Source: Cornus controversa (Eukaryota; Streptophyta; Magnoliopsida; Cornales; Cornaceae). From it: 64,000 nt of DNA. The stretch spans positions 108,202,533-108,266,532 of the forward strand of contig CM048845.1 in the NCBI GenBank assembly GCA_026545225.1. Reading direction: 5' to 3'. The position numbers and the translations under genes were made by a program. Below, in pieces: positions 55,216-64,000 of the stretch; position 1 is the stretch's first letter; every line of letters begins with the position of its first letter. The notes below the pieces were generated by a model, which made no database searches, had not been told where the DNA came from, and was given only the letters and a program-made list of their open reading frames with translations.

Positions 55216-56190
55216 TCATTGCACATCACCCGATCTCTTAAACTTCTTGCAAAACCAGTTCACTTGTAGCAGTGTGGCCAAGTAGATTCGGTCTTTCATG
55301 TCATATAGAAACTGAAAATAAGCATGCCTAGCCTCCAGGTCCTCTTAAAGAAAATAACACCACAAACTCCCCAAAAGCCAGCAGCAAATCCAGGTCCCAT
55401 CCCTATATAAAACCAAAACATTTCAGACTCTTCTTCGTCTTGGCCAACCTGAGCTGCACCTTGAGATTTTTTTCCTTCTGTGCAATTAGTTGTGAGAGGA
55501 GCCCCGCAAAGTTCATCATTGCTGATGAAACTAGCTTCACCAAAGCTCTGAAGCTGGGTGCTTGAAGGGATTATTCCGGACAAATTGTTGTATGATAAGT
55601 TCAAGTAATTAAGAAATGTCAAATTAGAAATGCTCCGAGGAATTTCACCAAACAAATAGTTTTTTGAAAGATCAAGGGATTCCAATATTGTCATGTCTCC
55701 AATTTTCTCTGGCACCTTTCCCATCAAGCGATTATGTGACAAGTTCAAAAAGCGCACTCCACGAAGACATGTTAGCTCAAGAGGGATTGGCCCAGACAGG
55801 CCATTACTTGAAAGGTCTATGCTCCTAACAAGTTTAAGAATGCTTCTGTACTCTAACTCCCTCCCTTTTGTGACCAACGAGAGTGTCTCAAAGTAGGCGC
55901 CATAGCCATACGGAAACGCCAAGGCTTCATAATCCTCGTAATAAGAATCTGAAGCATCTTTGGTCATCATAAAGAAATTATTCAAACATTTTGGAACAGT
56001 TCCTGATAGGCTATTGTTGGCAAAGTCCAAAACTATAATAGAAGTAAGTTGACATATTTGAGGAGGAATATTGCCGGTAAATTTATTGGATTTCAAGCGA
56101 AGAGCCATTAGAGTTGTTATTTTTCCCATCCAGCTTGGTATGACTCCTGTAAATTCATTTTCACCTAAATCAAGGAGCCCCAATACTTTG

Positions 56191-56485
56191 CAGTTTTGCA
56201 ATGACAAGGGTATCTCTCCGAAGAGGCTATTATCATGCAAGTGCAATGATTTGAGTTCAGATAAATGACCCATCGAAGGAATTTTACCGGACAACTTATT
56301 GCTCCCCAAGTTTAAATGGGTCAACGATTGCCAAAACATCAAGCAATTCGAAATTTCACCTGAAAGAAGATTATTTGACATGTCTAGAACCTTTAAGTTA
56401 TTATTTCTATTCACCCTCCGGCACAAAAAAGAGGAAATAGGTCTGGAAAGGGTATTATTTGTCATATTCAATACTTCAACATTTG
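56191..56485 (-). repeat. Inverted repeat arm 1 (source-like LRR segment in gene D)
   Basis: 295 bp in coding orientation; nearly identical to 57123-57420 in reverse complement. It lacks a 3 bp codon (PSMGH here versus PTSMGH in the inverted copy and in gene B), so the inverted copy is not a simple copy of the present arm 1. Confidence 0.9.
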
Positions 56486-57122
56486 GAGATAGACGTGGCC
56501 ACTGGCCTTTGAAACAATTAGAACTCAATTCAAGGACACTAGAATTTAGCAAGATGTTTGATATCTCACCATTGATCCTGTTGTCAGAGAGGTTGATAAA
56601 TTTCACATGTGAAGCCCAACTCCAAAACCAGTATGGAGCAGCATCAGAAATTCCCGAACGCGAAATATCTAACTTCTTAAGAGAAGTTTGTGTTCGTAGC
56701 CATGCTGGAAAGTTTGGACCTATCTTGCAGGAACTCAAAAACATATGCTCGAGTCGAAAGGGAGGCAACCAGTTGGAGCTGAAATTGAGGATGAAAGAGT
56801 TCAAAGACAGTTGCAGCAACTTCAATTTTGAGAGTTTAGCAAAATGCACTTCAGAAACAATGCCTCCTAAGGGATTATTTGCAATGACTAAGTACTCTAG
56901 ATTTGGAAGAAGCCCAAGACTCTCTGGAAGAGTGCCATGCAGTTGATTGTGAGAAAGACCCAATGCCTCCAAGGATGATAAGTTTCCGATAGATACAGGA
57001 ATGGGACCAGACAATGAATTCGCAATAAGGAAAAGTAATTCAAGATGTTTTAGCTGGCCAATCTCATCTGGTATGTGACGGTGTAGAGAATTGGAAGTCA
57101 GATCAAGATAACTGATTGGCTT

Positions 57123-57420
57123 CAAATGTTGAAGTATTGAATATGGCAAATAATACTCTTTCCAGACCTATTTCTTCTTTTTTGTGCCGGAGGGTGAATA
57201 GAAATAATAACTTAAAGGTTCTAGACATGTCAAATAATCTTCTTTCAGGTGAAATTTCGAATTGCTTGATGTTTTGGCAATCGTTGACCCATTTAAACTT
57301 GGGGAGCAATAAGTTGTCCGGTAAAATTCCTACTTCGATGGGTCATTTATCTGAACTCAAATCATTGCACTTGCATGATAATAGCCTCTTCGGAGAGATA
57401 CCCTTGTCATTGCAAAACTG
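57123..57420 (+). repeat. Inverted repeat arm 2 (LRR segment in reverse orientation)
   Basis: On the plus strand reads NVEVLNMANNTLSRPISSFL ... LSLQNC, the same LRRs as arm 1 but opposite to gene D. The spacer between arms is 637 bp. It replaces the LRRs expected between MFPSLTELY and the repeat before KPISYLDL. Confidence 0.92.
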
Positions 57421-58078
57421 TTACATGATAAAGTTCTGTAAGGGAAGGAAACATGTTCACCACTTGAAACCAATCAGTTGTCTTGCGAAGATCAACGCTA
57501 CTCATGTCAAGGTAATCCAAGGAATGCAAGCGAGCAATCCAACTAAGATTATCAAGATAAAGTTGAAGATTTCCACCTAGATTGAGATAGCGAAGGCTTG
57601 ATAGATTTCCAAGCTGATGAGGAACTGCCCCCTGAAATTCTGCCATTGAGAGGTTCAAAAACCTTAAACTTGTCATAGAACCTAAGAAACTTGGAATACT
57701 GGCGCCTCCAAAATCATTCCCGCTCAAGTCCAAGTATCTTAGAAATTCTAATTCGAGCAATGAGGGAGTAATCTTGCCACCCAACTTGTGAGGGTCTGAA
57801 TTGTAGATGTGATGTGGATTGCGGAGATGGAGCTGAATGACTCTGCCTGTTACATTGTGGCAGTGGACTCCTATCCATTGACAACAGTCTTGGTGAACAG
57901 ACCATGACGATAGCCTGTTTGCTGCATCCGTGAGACCTTGTTTGAAGTTTAAAAGGGCTCTTTTTTCCTTTTCACTGCAAATAACACCTGGCTGTCCATT
58001 ACTTAGGCTGAAGTTGGAAGTGGCTGCCAATAGAAACCAAAACAAGAGAAGCACGACAATTGCAATGAAGTTATTCAT

Positions 58079-58273
58079 GATCGTATGATCAAATATGAAG
58101 AAAAGAACTGAAGAAGGTCAGAAGGGCATTTAGAGTGGGGAAGAGGAGATCGACTGCCACCGAGGTGGATAATTTTCAGTTAGAATTTTCGTTCTTTTTC
58201 AGAGTGCCTAGAATAAGTGGGTGGGGCAAGTGTCATTCAAGACATTGCACCTACTGCTGACTTGAATGTGAGA

Positions 58274-58318
<45 letters not shown>

Positions 58319-58799
58319 AGAAGAAGAGATAAAATAGGGACTAGGATTTCTATCGGTAAATATAATAAGGAAATACACGTAAAGGAGGAGTTTATATAGT
58401 GAAACAAGCAAGTGTGAAAAAAATTATTCTACTCTCATAACTATTAATACAATGAAAATGATAATTTAATATCTAATATTGGAGTCCAAGTCTGGGGAGT
58501 CTTCGTGTGGTCCTAAAGTCCATGACCTTTTCATTAAGTAACACGTGAAACAGGTACAGGTACATGCATCCAAACCTACCCACCCACCTACCAGAATCAA
58601 TTTAACTAGAAACTTTCGTTCAAGGCTAAAAAATACTCCTGGCATGACTTGGACTCTCCTGCCTGGGGGAGTTAACGCGTGGTTGTAAAGTCTTGTCATT
58701 TGAATGGCATTTTCTCAATAAGAGACACAGGTTTAGAAACATCTAATGCACATCTTCTAGAGTTATTGTTTTTGAGGGGAAAAAATGTGATTTTCATGG
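58079..58799. other. 5' flank of gene D with (AG)n microsatellite
   Basis: The first about 130 bp match the 5' flank of gene B (12517-12650). An (AG)n run of about 37 bp lies at 58279-58315. No TATA box could be fixed confidently within the first 150 bp. No other gene seen. Confidence 0.6.
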
Positions 58800-59806
58800 G
58801 CCAATAGGTTTATGTGTCATTCATGAGAAAGGAAGGAAGATGTGATATTTATATTGGCTTTCTTTTGTCTCTTTGCTACAAATATTCAAATTTGCGAAAG
58901 GGAATAGGGGTCCAGTGTGTAATCTACGTTGGCTCAGATAAGACTTCAGTGAAGTCTTAGTAAAGATCAACGCATGTGCTTTGCTTGTACATAAAGTCTT
59001 TGCGTCTGTTCTTCCACTTTCATCTTCAAGAAAGTCTTTTCTTCTAGGCTTCCACTTCCATTTTTAGTGCCAAAGTACTCCATCTTGTGAAAACTTTCTG
59101 CCCCCATTTGTATTTTGTGCTAGTCCAATTAGGTCATGATAAGATGACTATTCCTGTGGTCTAAAATAATTTTCATGAACTCCAATAATATAAAATATTT
59201 TTTACTAAACTTAAAAAACGCTCTAAAATTCTGTTTTCAAAAAACAGTAGTTGAAAGAAATTTCAAATCATTTTCTTTTTTTCTTCTTTTTATGAACAGT
59301 ATATTATTCTTACAATACTGAACCAAGCACAGAGTTTCTACTTTGAAAGTTGAGAAAATACCACTAAACTACAACTCTTAGGCACTGGCATATTACTGTG
59401 CAACTTTCACATTAAATTTGAAATTAAAAAAAAAGTGTAAGGTCAATGGTATTGGTTTCTGAGAAATTTTTATCATAGAGACATGGGATAAAAGAGTTCC
59501 TTGACATCGCAAAGAATTATTATTTGGTCAATTCCAATGCTCGAACTATTGCGCTATACAGTGCAAGAAAATTCACTTGCAAATGTTTCAGTTCATCGCC
59601 TCAGACTTGCAAATCCTTTTTATTCCTTTTTATTCCTGTTTAAAACTCACACACCCTCTTTTTTTTCATGAAAACTTAAACTCTCTTACCTTTTAACTTT
59701 GGAAGTTGAGAAAGTACTACTAGACTATAACTCTTAGTGATCCCTTGCACTCCTATTTCAAGTATTACTTATAATTAAGAACGTATCAAAAATGATTAAA
59801 GAAAGT
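58800..59806. repeat. Upstream block U, copy 3 (gene A-type promoter region without its gene)
   Basis: 58815-58960 matches the DNA directly above gene A (3075-3190), including the minus-strand TATAAATA at 58847-58854, but no gene A-type coding sequence follows; gene D's 5' flank lies there instead. Further right it matches the more distal block (3600-4330; 51171-51600) until cut at 59807. Confidence 0.7.
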
Positions 59807-62412
59807 TGTTCGCGTTCCGGTCCGACCCCAATTTTTTATTTTAATTTATTATGTGATAATTATGAATTTGGTTATGAAATTCATATAAATGTTTAGGTGT
59901 ATACAATTATGATATATAAATATTGTATGCATTTGTTTTGGGTACAATAAGTCGGGACGGGTGGGTTGACCCGAGAAAATTCCATGAACTTTTTAATTGG
60001 AAGTGAGAATAGTTTGTAATTTTGGAAGGGTAGTAATGAAATATTTTAAGAAGGGAAATGAGGGGTCGTAAATTTTCAAAAGAAACTTTTTGCAAGATGT
60101 AAACTTCTTATGGATTTTTTAAATTGGAGGTGACGAGTTGAAAAATCTGTTTTTAGACAGAAATTAGGAGCGTTCCTACGAAGGTAGTTCATTAATAGTA
60201 ATGTTTTCATAATCGGAAGATTTGGAATTTTCACTCCAAATTGAGGTAGGAGTGCATTATGCTTTTAACCTATGAATTCTTTGAGTTTTATAGTCATGGT
60301 ATGTGTTATACATGCATAGTGTGAGTTTTGTATGTGGCTTTGACTAATGGATAATGATTGTATTCATTGACAGTGATGGTTATGGGGTATGTTGTTGACG
60401 AATCTATATTCTAAGAATCATGTTTAAATAATGCAATGATGCTTGTTGAGTTGATGTACTCTTAATGTTATTATAATGTCTTCATAATATAAATTGATTA
60501 ATCTATGATTTTTATAATACCAATATTGTGAGGATACATTGAGAAACATGTCATGATAGTATTTAGGACTATAGGACATGGATTGTATGGTTAGCATATG
60601 TTATGTACGCTTGTGATGTGCTAAATATGATTATCAAGATATATGTGCTACTTTGTGGATTGGTTGTCGATTTTGAGAGATACTCGGATTCAGTTACTAT
60701 CGAGCGAGGGTATATCCTTCGGGGAGAAATTTTCCATTTATAGTGGCCATTAAGTTTGTTCCGTGCATAGTTAGTAGTCTGAAAATAACTATTCTTTTAC
60801 CGGTGCATGCAGTAGGTATGTCCAGGGGTTATGGATCTATATCAAGTTATCCCATTTGATGATTACGAATTTTCATTTACAAGTTAGCATCCATGTGTAT
60901 TTGCAATTTATGTTATTTTATAATATGACATCTTGCTTACTTGCTTGTTCTAGGATGATTCCTTTAGGAGTTCTCTTGGACTAGACGTTAGGAAGCATGT
61001 CCTTTGTATTGTATGGCATATGCCATGGTTATGAGGCTTAAAGGAACGTAGTTTAATTGCATACCATATTCCTACTGATCATTGTAAGTTCACCCCTCAT
61101 TGATATTTTTTTTTTCAGGAAAGAGCGTTACTATGGAGAACTCTCCTCACCCCTAGCTTGGTTGTGATTATAATGATATTTTTGGACTTTTAAACAATAG
61201 ATTAGCATGCCATATGTAATACTTTTTTTCTGTGTTATCTTCGATATGCTTTTAGATAATGTATTTTGTGAATATACTTTTAGATAATGTATAATTCAGG
61301 ATATATACTTTGGGGTTGGTTTGTACCAATTTGTGTTTGTTTTGACTATAGATGAATAGTTTTTGAGTTATTGGTGGCAAATTGTATAATTTATTATTAT
61401 TATTAGGGATAATTACACTTACTTCCCTTCTAGTTTGACTTTATAACACTTACCTCCCCTGTGTTTTGGCATATAACACTTACCCCCTTCTAGTTTGCAC
61501 ATTGGTAACAAATATCCCATTTTGTTAATCAAACTAACAGTTATTGCTAATATCATCAAAATTTAATCTTAAAAGGACAATTATACTCTAAAAAATGTTG
61601 CAACTGAAGTTGGCGGGTCTCGATTTCAATGACAGTTCCGACATTGGGATAGTAGTGGCTAGTGATTTGGCATGAGCTGGGTCTTTTCAGCAATGGTTTC
61701 AATGGTGAGTGTTGATGGCGTAGGTAGTGAAGCATAGTGGAGATGGAAGTGGGTGGCGGCTCAGCTAGAGGTGATGTTGCTACGGTTGAAGGTCCGAAGT
61801 AAGTCTGCTCACAGTGGTGGCTCATGGTGGGGGAAATGGGTTTACACAACTATTTGGGTGTTGCTTGAATAATGGTGGTGGAGTTGGTGGTTTGGTAGGT
61901 CTGATTGGCATTGGGTCTTTTTGGCCGAGGTGATAATGGCAGTGGAGATATAAGTCTTCTAGGTGCGGCAGTGGAGGTGGTGGGTTTTGGCTTCAATCGC
62001 AGCTTTGGCATTGGGATGGTAGTGGGTAGTGGTTTGGCTAGAGCTGGGTCTTCTCGGCAGTGGTTTCAATGGTGATTGTTGATGGTGCAGGTGGTGGGTG
62101 GTGGCTCTTCTGGAGGTGATGTTGCTATGGTTGAAGGTCCGAAGTGGGTATGCTCAAAATGATGGCTCATAGTGGGGTATAATTGTACTTTTAAGATTAA
62201 ATTTTGATGATATTAGCAATAACCGTTAGTTTGATTGACAAAAGGGGGTATTTGTTACCAATGTGCAAATTAGAGGAGGGTAAGTGTTATATTCCAAAAC
62301 ACAGGGGAGGTAAGTGTTATAAAACCAAACTAGAAGGGAGGTAAGTGTAATTATCCCTTATTATTATTACTATTTTCTCATGCACTGGGTCTTTAAGATT
62401 CAGGGCATGACA
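59807..62412. mobile_element. Probable gypsy LTR (Del/Tekay-like ends), with nested MULE-like element
   Basis: Starts TGTTCGCGTTCCGGTCCGAC exactly where block U homology stops, and ends TTCAGGGCATGACA: TG...CA ends of the kind seen in Del/Tekay-type LTRs. Without the nested element it would be about 1.65 kb. There is no coding region, and flanks (AAAGT / GTGCA) give no target duplication, so one side may be rearranged. A T-rich CAG tract lies near 61110-61125. Confidence 0.5.
61406..62357. mobile_element. MULE-like nonautonomous element with long terminal inverted repeats
   Basis: Begins GGGATAATTACACTTA and ends with its inverse; inverted repeats extend about 170-180 bp each side (61406-61585 and 62180-62357) with modest divergence. 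Flanked by TTATTATTA at 61397-61405 and 62358-62366, a 9 bp duplication fitting Mutator-like elements, though it lies in a TTA-rich site. The interior (about 61600-62170) is two direct, diverged copies of a G-rich segment (GAGCTGGGTCTT, GAAGGTCCGAAGT in both). A 97-codon minus frame (61849-61556) has no recognised domain. Confidence 0.78.
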
Positions 62413-62509
62413 GTGCACGTGAGACGGAGGACTGCATATGTCTGGTAGTAAATTATTGAGTGTTCTAAGAGGTCTAACACCACCGTTATTGACAAAATTA
62501 AATAAATAA

Positions 62510-62885
62510 ATTATAGGGTGCACCAATTATGAGTCATGACCTTGTTATTGCTCCCACAAATTTATATATGTGTTCACAATTACATGATCCTTATCACATC
62601 CGGCATTATATGACATGTATCTTTTATGGTAGATTAATTCTTTTTCGTTATAACAACTGCAGTTTGAGACAAATTTATATATGTGTTCACAATTACATGA
62701 CATGTATCTTTTATGGTAGATTAATTTCTTTTTTGTTATAACAGCTGCAGTTTGAGAGTTCTAGGGTTTCGGATAGAAGAGATACCTACTTCCAGTTAAA
62801 ACCGTAGTGGCCTATTAATTCTCTAATTGCCATATTATTGGCTCTAATCTATTTATTTCACATGTATTAATTATGTCAGGCTAAA
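62510..62885. repeat. Inverted homologue of 51650-52250, with local tandem duplication
   Basis: TTATTGCTCCCACAAATTTA and CTCTAATTGCCATATTATTG here match the reverse complement of 52085-52150 and 52200-52245. Within it, about 105 bp (CAAATTTATATATGTG to GCAGTTTGAGA) is tandemly repeated near 62558-62665 and 62670-62757. No gene seen. Confidence 0.7.
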
Positions 62886-62943
62886 GCTTTCATGCGGTAA
62901 TTAATGAACAATTTTTGCTATTTTTCCCTTGAAGCTGTGGAAA

Positions 62944-63300
62944 ATGTAAGCATGTCACTTTCACAAGTCAATTGGTAGAAGACTAAGAAAATTTAATTGG
63001 AGATTTTTTCTATTATACAAAAAGCAACTCAGACAGTGCCGTGAGCCAAAACTGAGAATGACATTTTGGAGCTTTCACTGAAGCTTTTGATGACTACTAG
63101 CTGGCACGTCACTTTCACAAGTCAATCCGTAGAAGACTAAGAAATTCAATTGGAGATTTTTTCTATTAGACAAAAAAAACAACTCAGACAGTGCTGTGCC
63201 AAAACTGAGAATGACATTTTGGAGCTTTCATTGGAGTTTTTGATGACTACAGGCTGGTATGTCACTTACACAAGTGAATCACTAGAAGACTATTAAGTTT
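62944..63300. repeat. Tandem repeat, unit about 160 bp
   Basis: Two full copies and a partial third: each begins CACTTTCACAAGTCAAT or a variant, passes GGAGATTTTTTCTATTA, CAACTCAGACAGTGC and ACTGAGAATGACATTTTGGA, and ends TTTTGATGACTAC. No coding frame. Confidence 0.82.
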
Positions 63301-64000
63301 CATTTGATATTTATGTTTAGAATTTATTATTTAATAAAATAAATTTTTGTGATAAATATATTTGATAATTTTTTTTTGTTTATAAATTGTCAAAATGTTT
63401 TTAAAACAATACTGTAACTAAGCCTTTAAATCATAAACACCAAAATGACGTTTATTGTTTATGATTATTAAAAAAAAAAAATTCTTTTTTTTTTATCTAA
63501 AATACTGATTATATTATTTTAATTAAAAATTGAAACTAAAAGTGAGAAAATGAAAAGAAAAAAAATTATAAAAGACTATTGTTTGATACAACGATAAAAA
63601 TATTAAAATTATCAAGCGTGGACAGAATTAATGAGCATCAATTGTCTTGAGAAAAAAATATTGGGTACAATATGAATAATTAGTAATATACTTGATAATA
63701 AGAAATAGTTATTTATGGACACCCATGCTAAAAAAAAAAAAATTGTTATTTGAGGAAAAAACAAAAATTTCTCAACCATCTCCTCGTCAAAGAAATAAAA
63801 ATGATATTTTATATTCATATTATTCATTCATTTTCAGTATTGAAAGAAAAATAGAAATAAAAAAAATTAAAAAAAAAGTAGTAACGTAAAAAGTTCAAGA
63901 GAAAGAATATGCCCTCCAAATCCATCTTCTCACTCCATACAAATTGGACCAAATCGAACCGTTCACTACTGTTTCGGTTCTGACTCTAAATTTTAAGAAC
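63301..64000. other. AT-rich sequence without supported features
   Basis: Homopolymer A and T runs and short frames only. I see no gene, element end or duplicated block here. Confidence 0.6.

Larger units (their letters stand above)
55216..58078 (-). pseudogene. RLP gene D: EIX2/Cf-type receptor-like protein, disrupted by inverted segment and tail frameshift
   Basis: N-terminal piece 58078-57425: ATG with signal peptide (VVLLLFWFLLAATSNFS), LRRNT_2 cap (CSEKEKRALLNFKQ, DCCQWIGVHC) and first LRRs to MFPSLTELY. Then 57420-57123 is RLP sequence in the wrong orientation. From 57119 LRRs resume (KPISYLDLTSNSLHRHIP) and run in one frame through the island (YGYGAYFETLSLVTKGRELE), last LRRs, LCGAPLTTNC, acidic QDEEESEMFWF and TM helix GMGPGFAAGFWGVCGVIFF. 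A 5 bp insertion (CTAGG, near 55324-55330) shifts the tail to a stop at 55296; by comparison with gene B the original stop was at 55216-55218. If translated, 57149-55296 is a 617-codon frame without a signal peptide. Confidence 0.87.

Noticed and set aside
1-64000. CRISPR arrays, tRNA or rRNA genes, bacterial operons
   Set aside because: No regularly spaced identical repeats, no complete tRNA cloverleaf and no rRNA core seen; primer-binding sites resemble tRNA 3' ends only.

Overview
The window is plant nuclear DNA, most likely from a eudicot. It is AT-rich and holds plant-type LTR retrotransposons (Ty3/gypsy Tat and Athila lineages, Ty1/copia, a TRIM), hAT and MULE-like DNA transposons, a LINE tail, and a local cluster of LRR receptor-like protein (RLP) genes of the EIX2/Cf type. 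I see no bacterial features, no rRNA or tRNA gene and no CRISPR array. The species cannot be named from this evidence.

Four RLP loci, all on the minus strand, form the backbone. Gene A (1-3059) runs off the left edge and carries two compensating frameshifts. Gene B is in three pieces (12516-12339, 9987-9316, 8042-7283), split by a copia element and by a solo LTR. Gene C is only a 0.7 kb remnant (36572-37247) squeezed between two retroelements. Gene D (58078-55216) is almost whole, but a 298 bp segment of LRR coding sequence sits inside it in reverse orientation and its cytoplasmic tail is frameshifted. No RLP locus here reads as an intact gene. Flanking DNA is duplicated along with the genes: an upstream block appears near 3060-5070, 49428-51640 and 58800-59806, and a downstream block near 5751-7282 and 52660-55215.

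Most of the rest is nested mobile DNA. (i) 8043-9310 is a solo LTR with a TTATT target duplication. (ii) 9988-12338 is a truncated copia element (one LTR, tRNA-Met primer site, gag) fused in frame to gene B. (iii) 15735-28137 is a degenerate Tat-lineage Ty3/gypsy element with gag, protease, RT, RNase H, a second RNase H and integrase, plus a long spliced-looking antisense gene related to the plant mobile domain. (iv) 28138-36571 is an Athila-type element with gag-protease and no polymerase, whose two flanks do not match. (v) 37248-49427 is a decayed Tat-like element that itself received a young Athila-type element (38079-45556, TSD GATTG, almost identical LTRs), a TRIM (47193-47749) and an hAT element (48145-49387). 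(vi) Gene D's upstream region is cut by a probable gypsy LTR (59807-62412), which contains a MULE-like element (61406-62357).

The overall picture is a disease-resistance-type RLP cluster being eroded by repeated transposon insertion, deletion and unequal recombination. The points most worth a second look are the gag zinc-knuckle/LRR fusion frame, the inverted exon copy in gene D, the antisense plant-mobile-domain gene, a palindrome conserved ahead of the TATA box in three related LTRs, and unrelated GC-rich palindromic minisatellites in elements of different families. I did not find a clearly new biological system.
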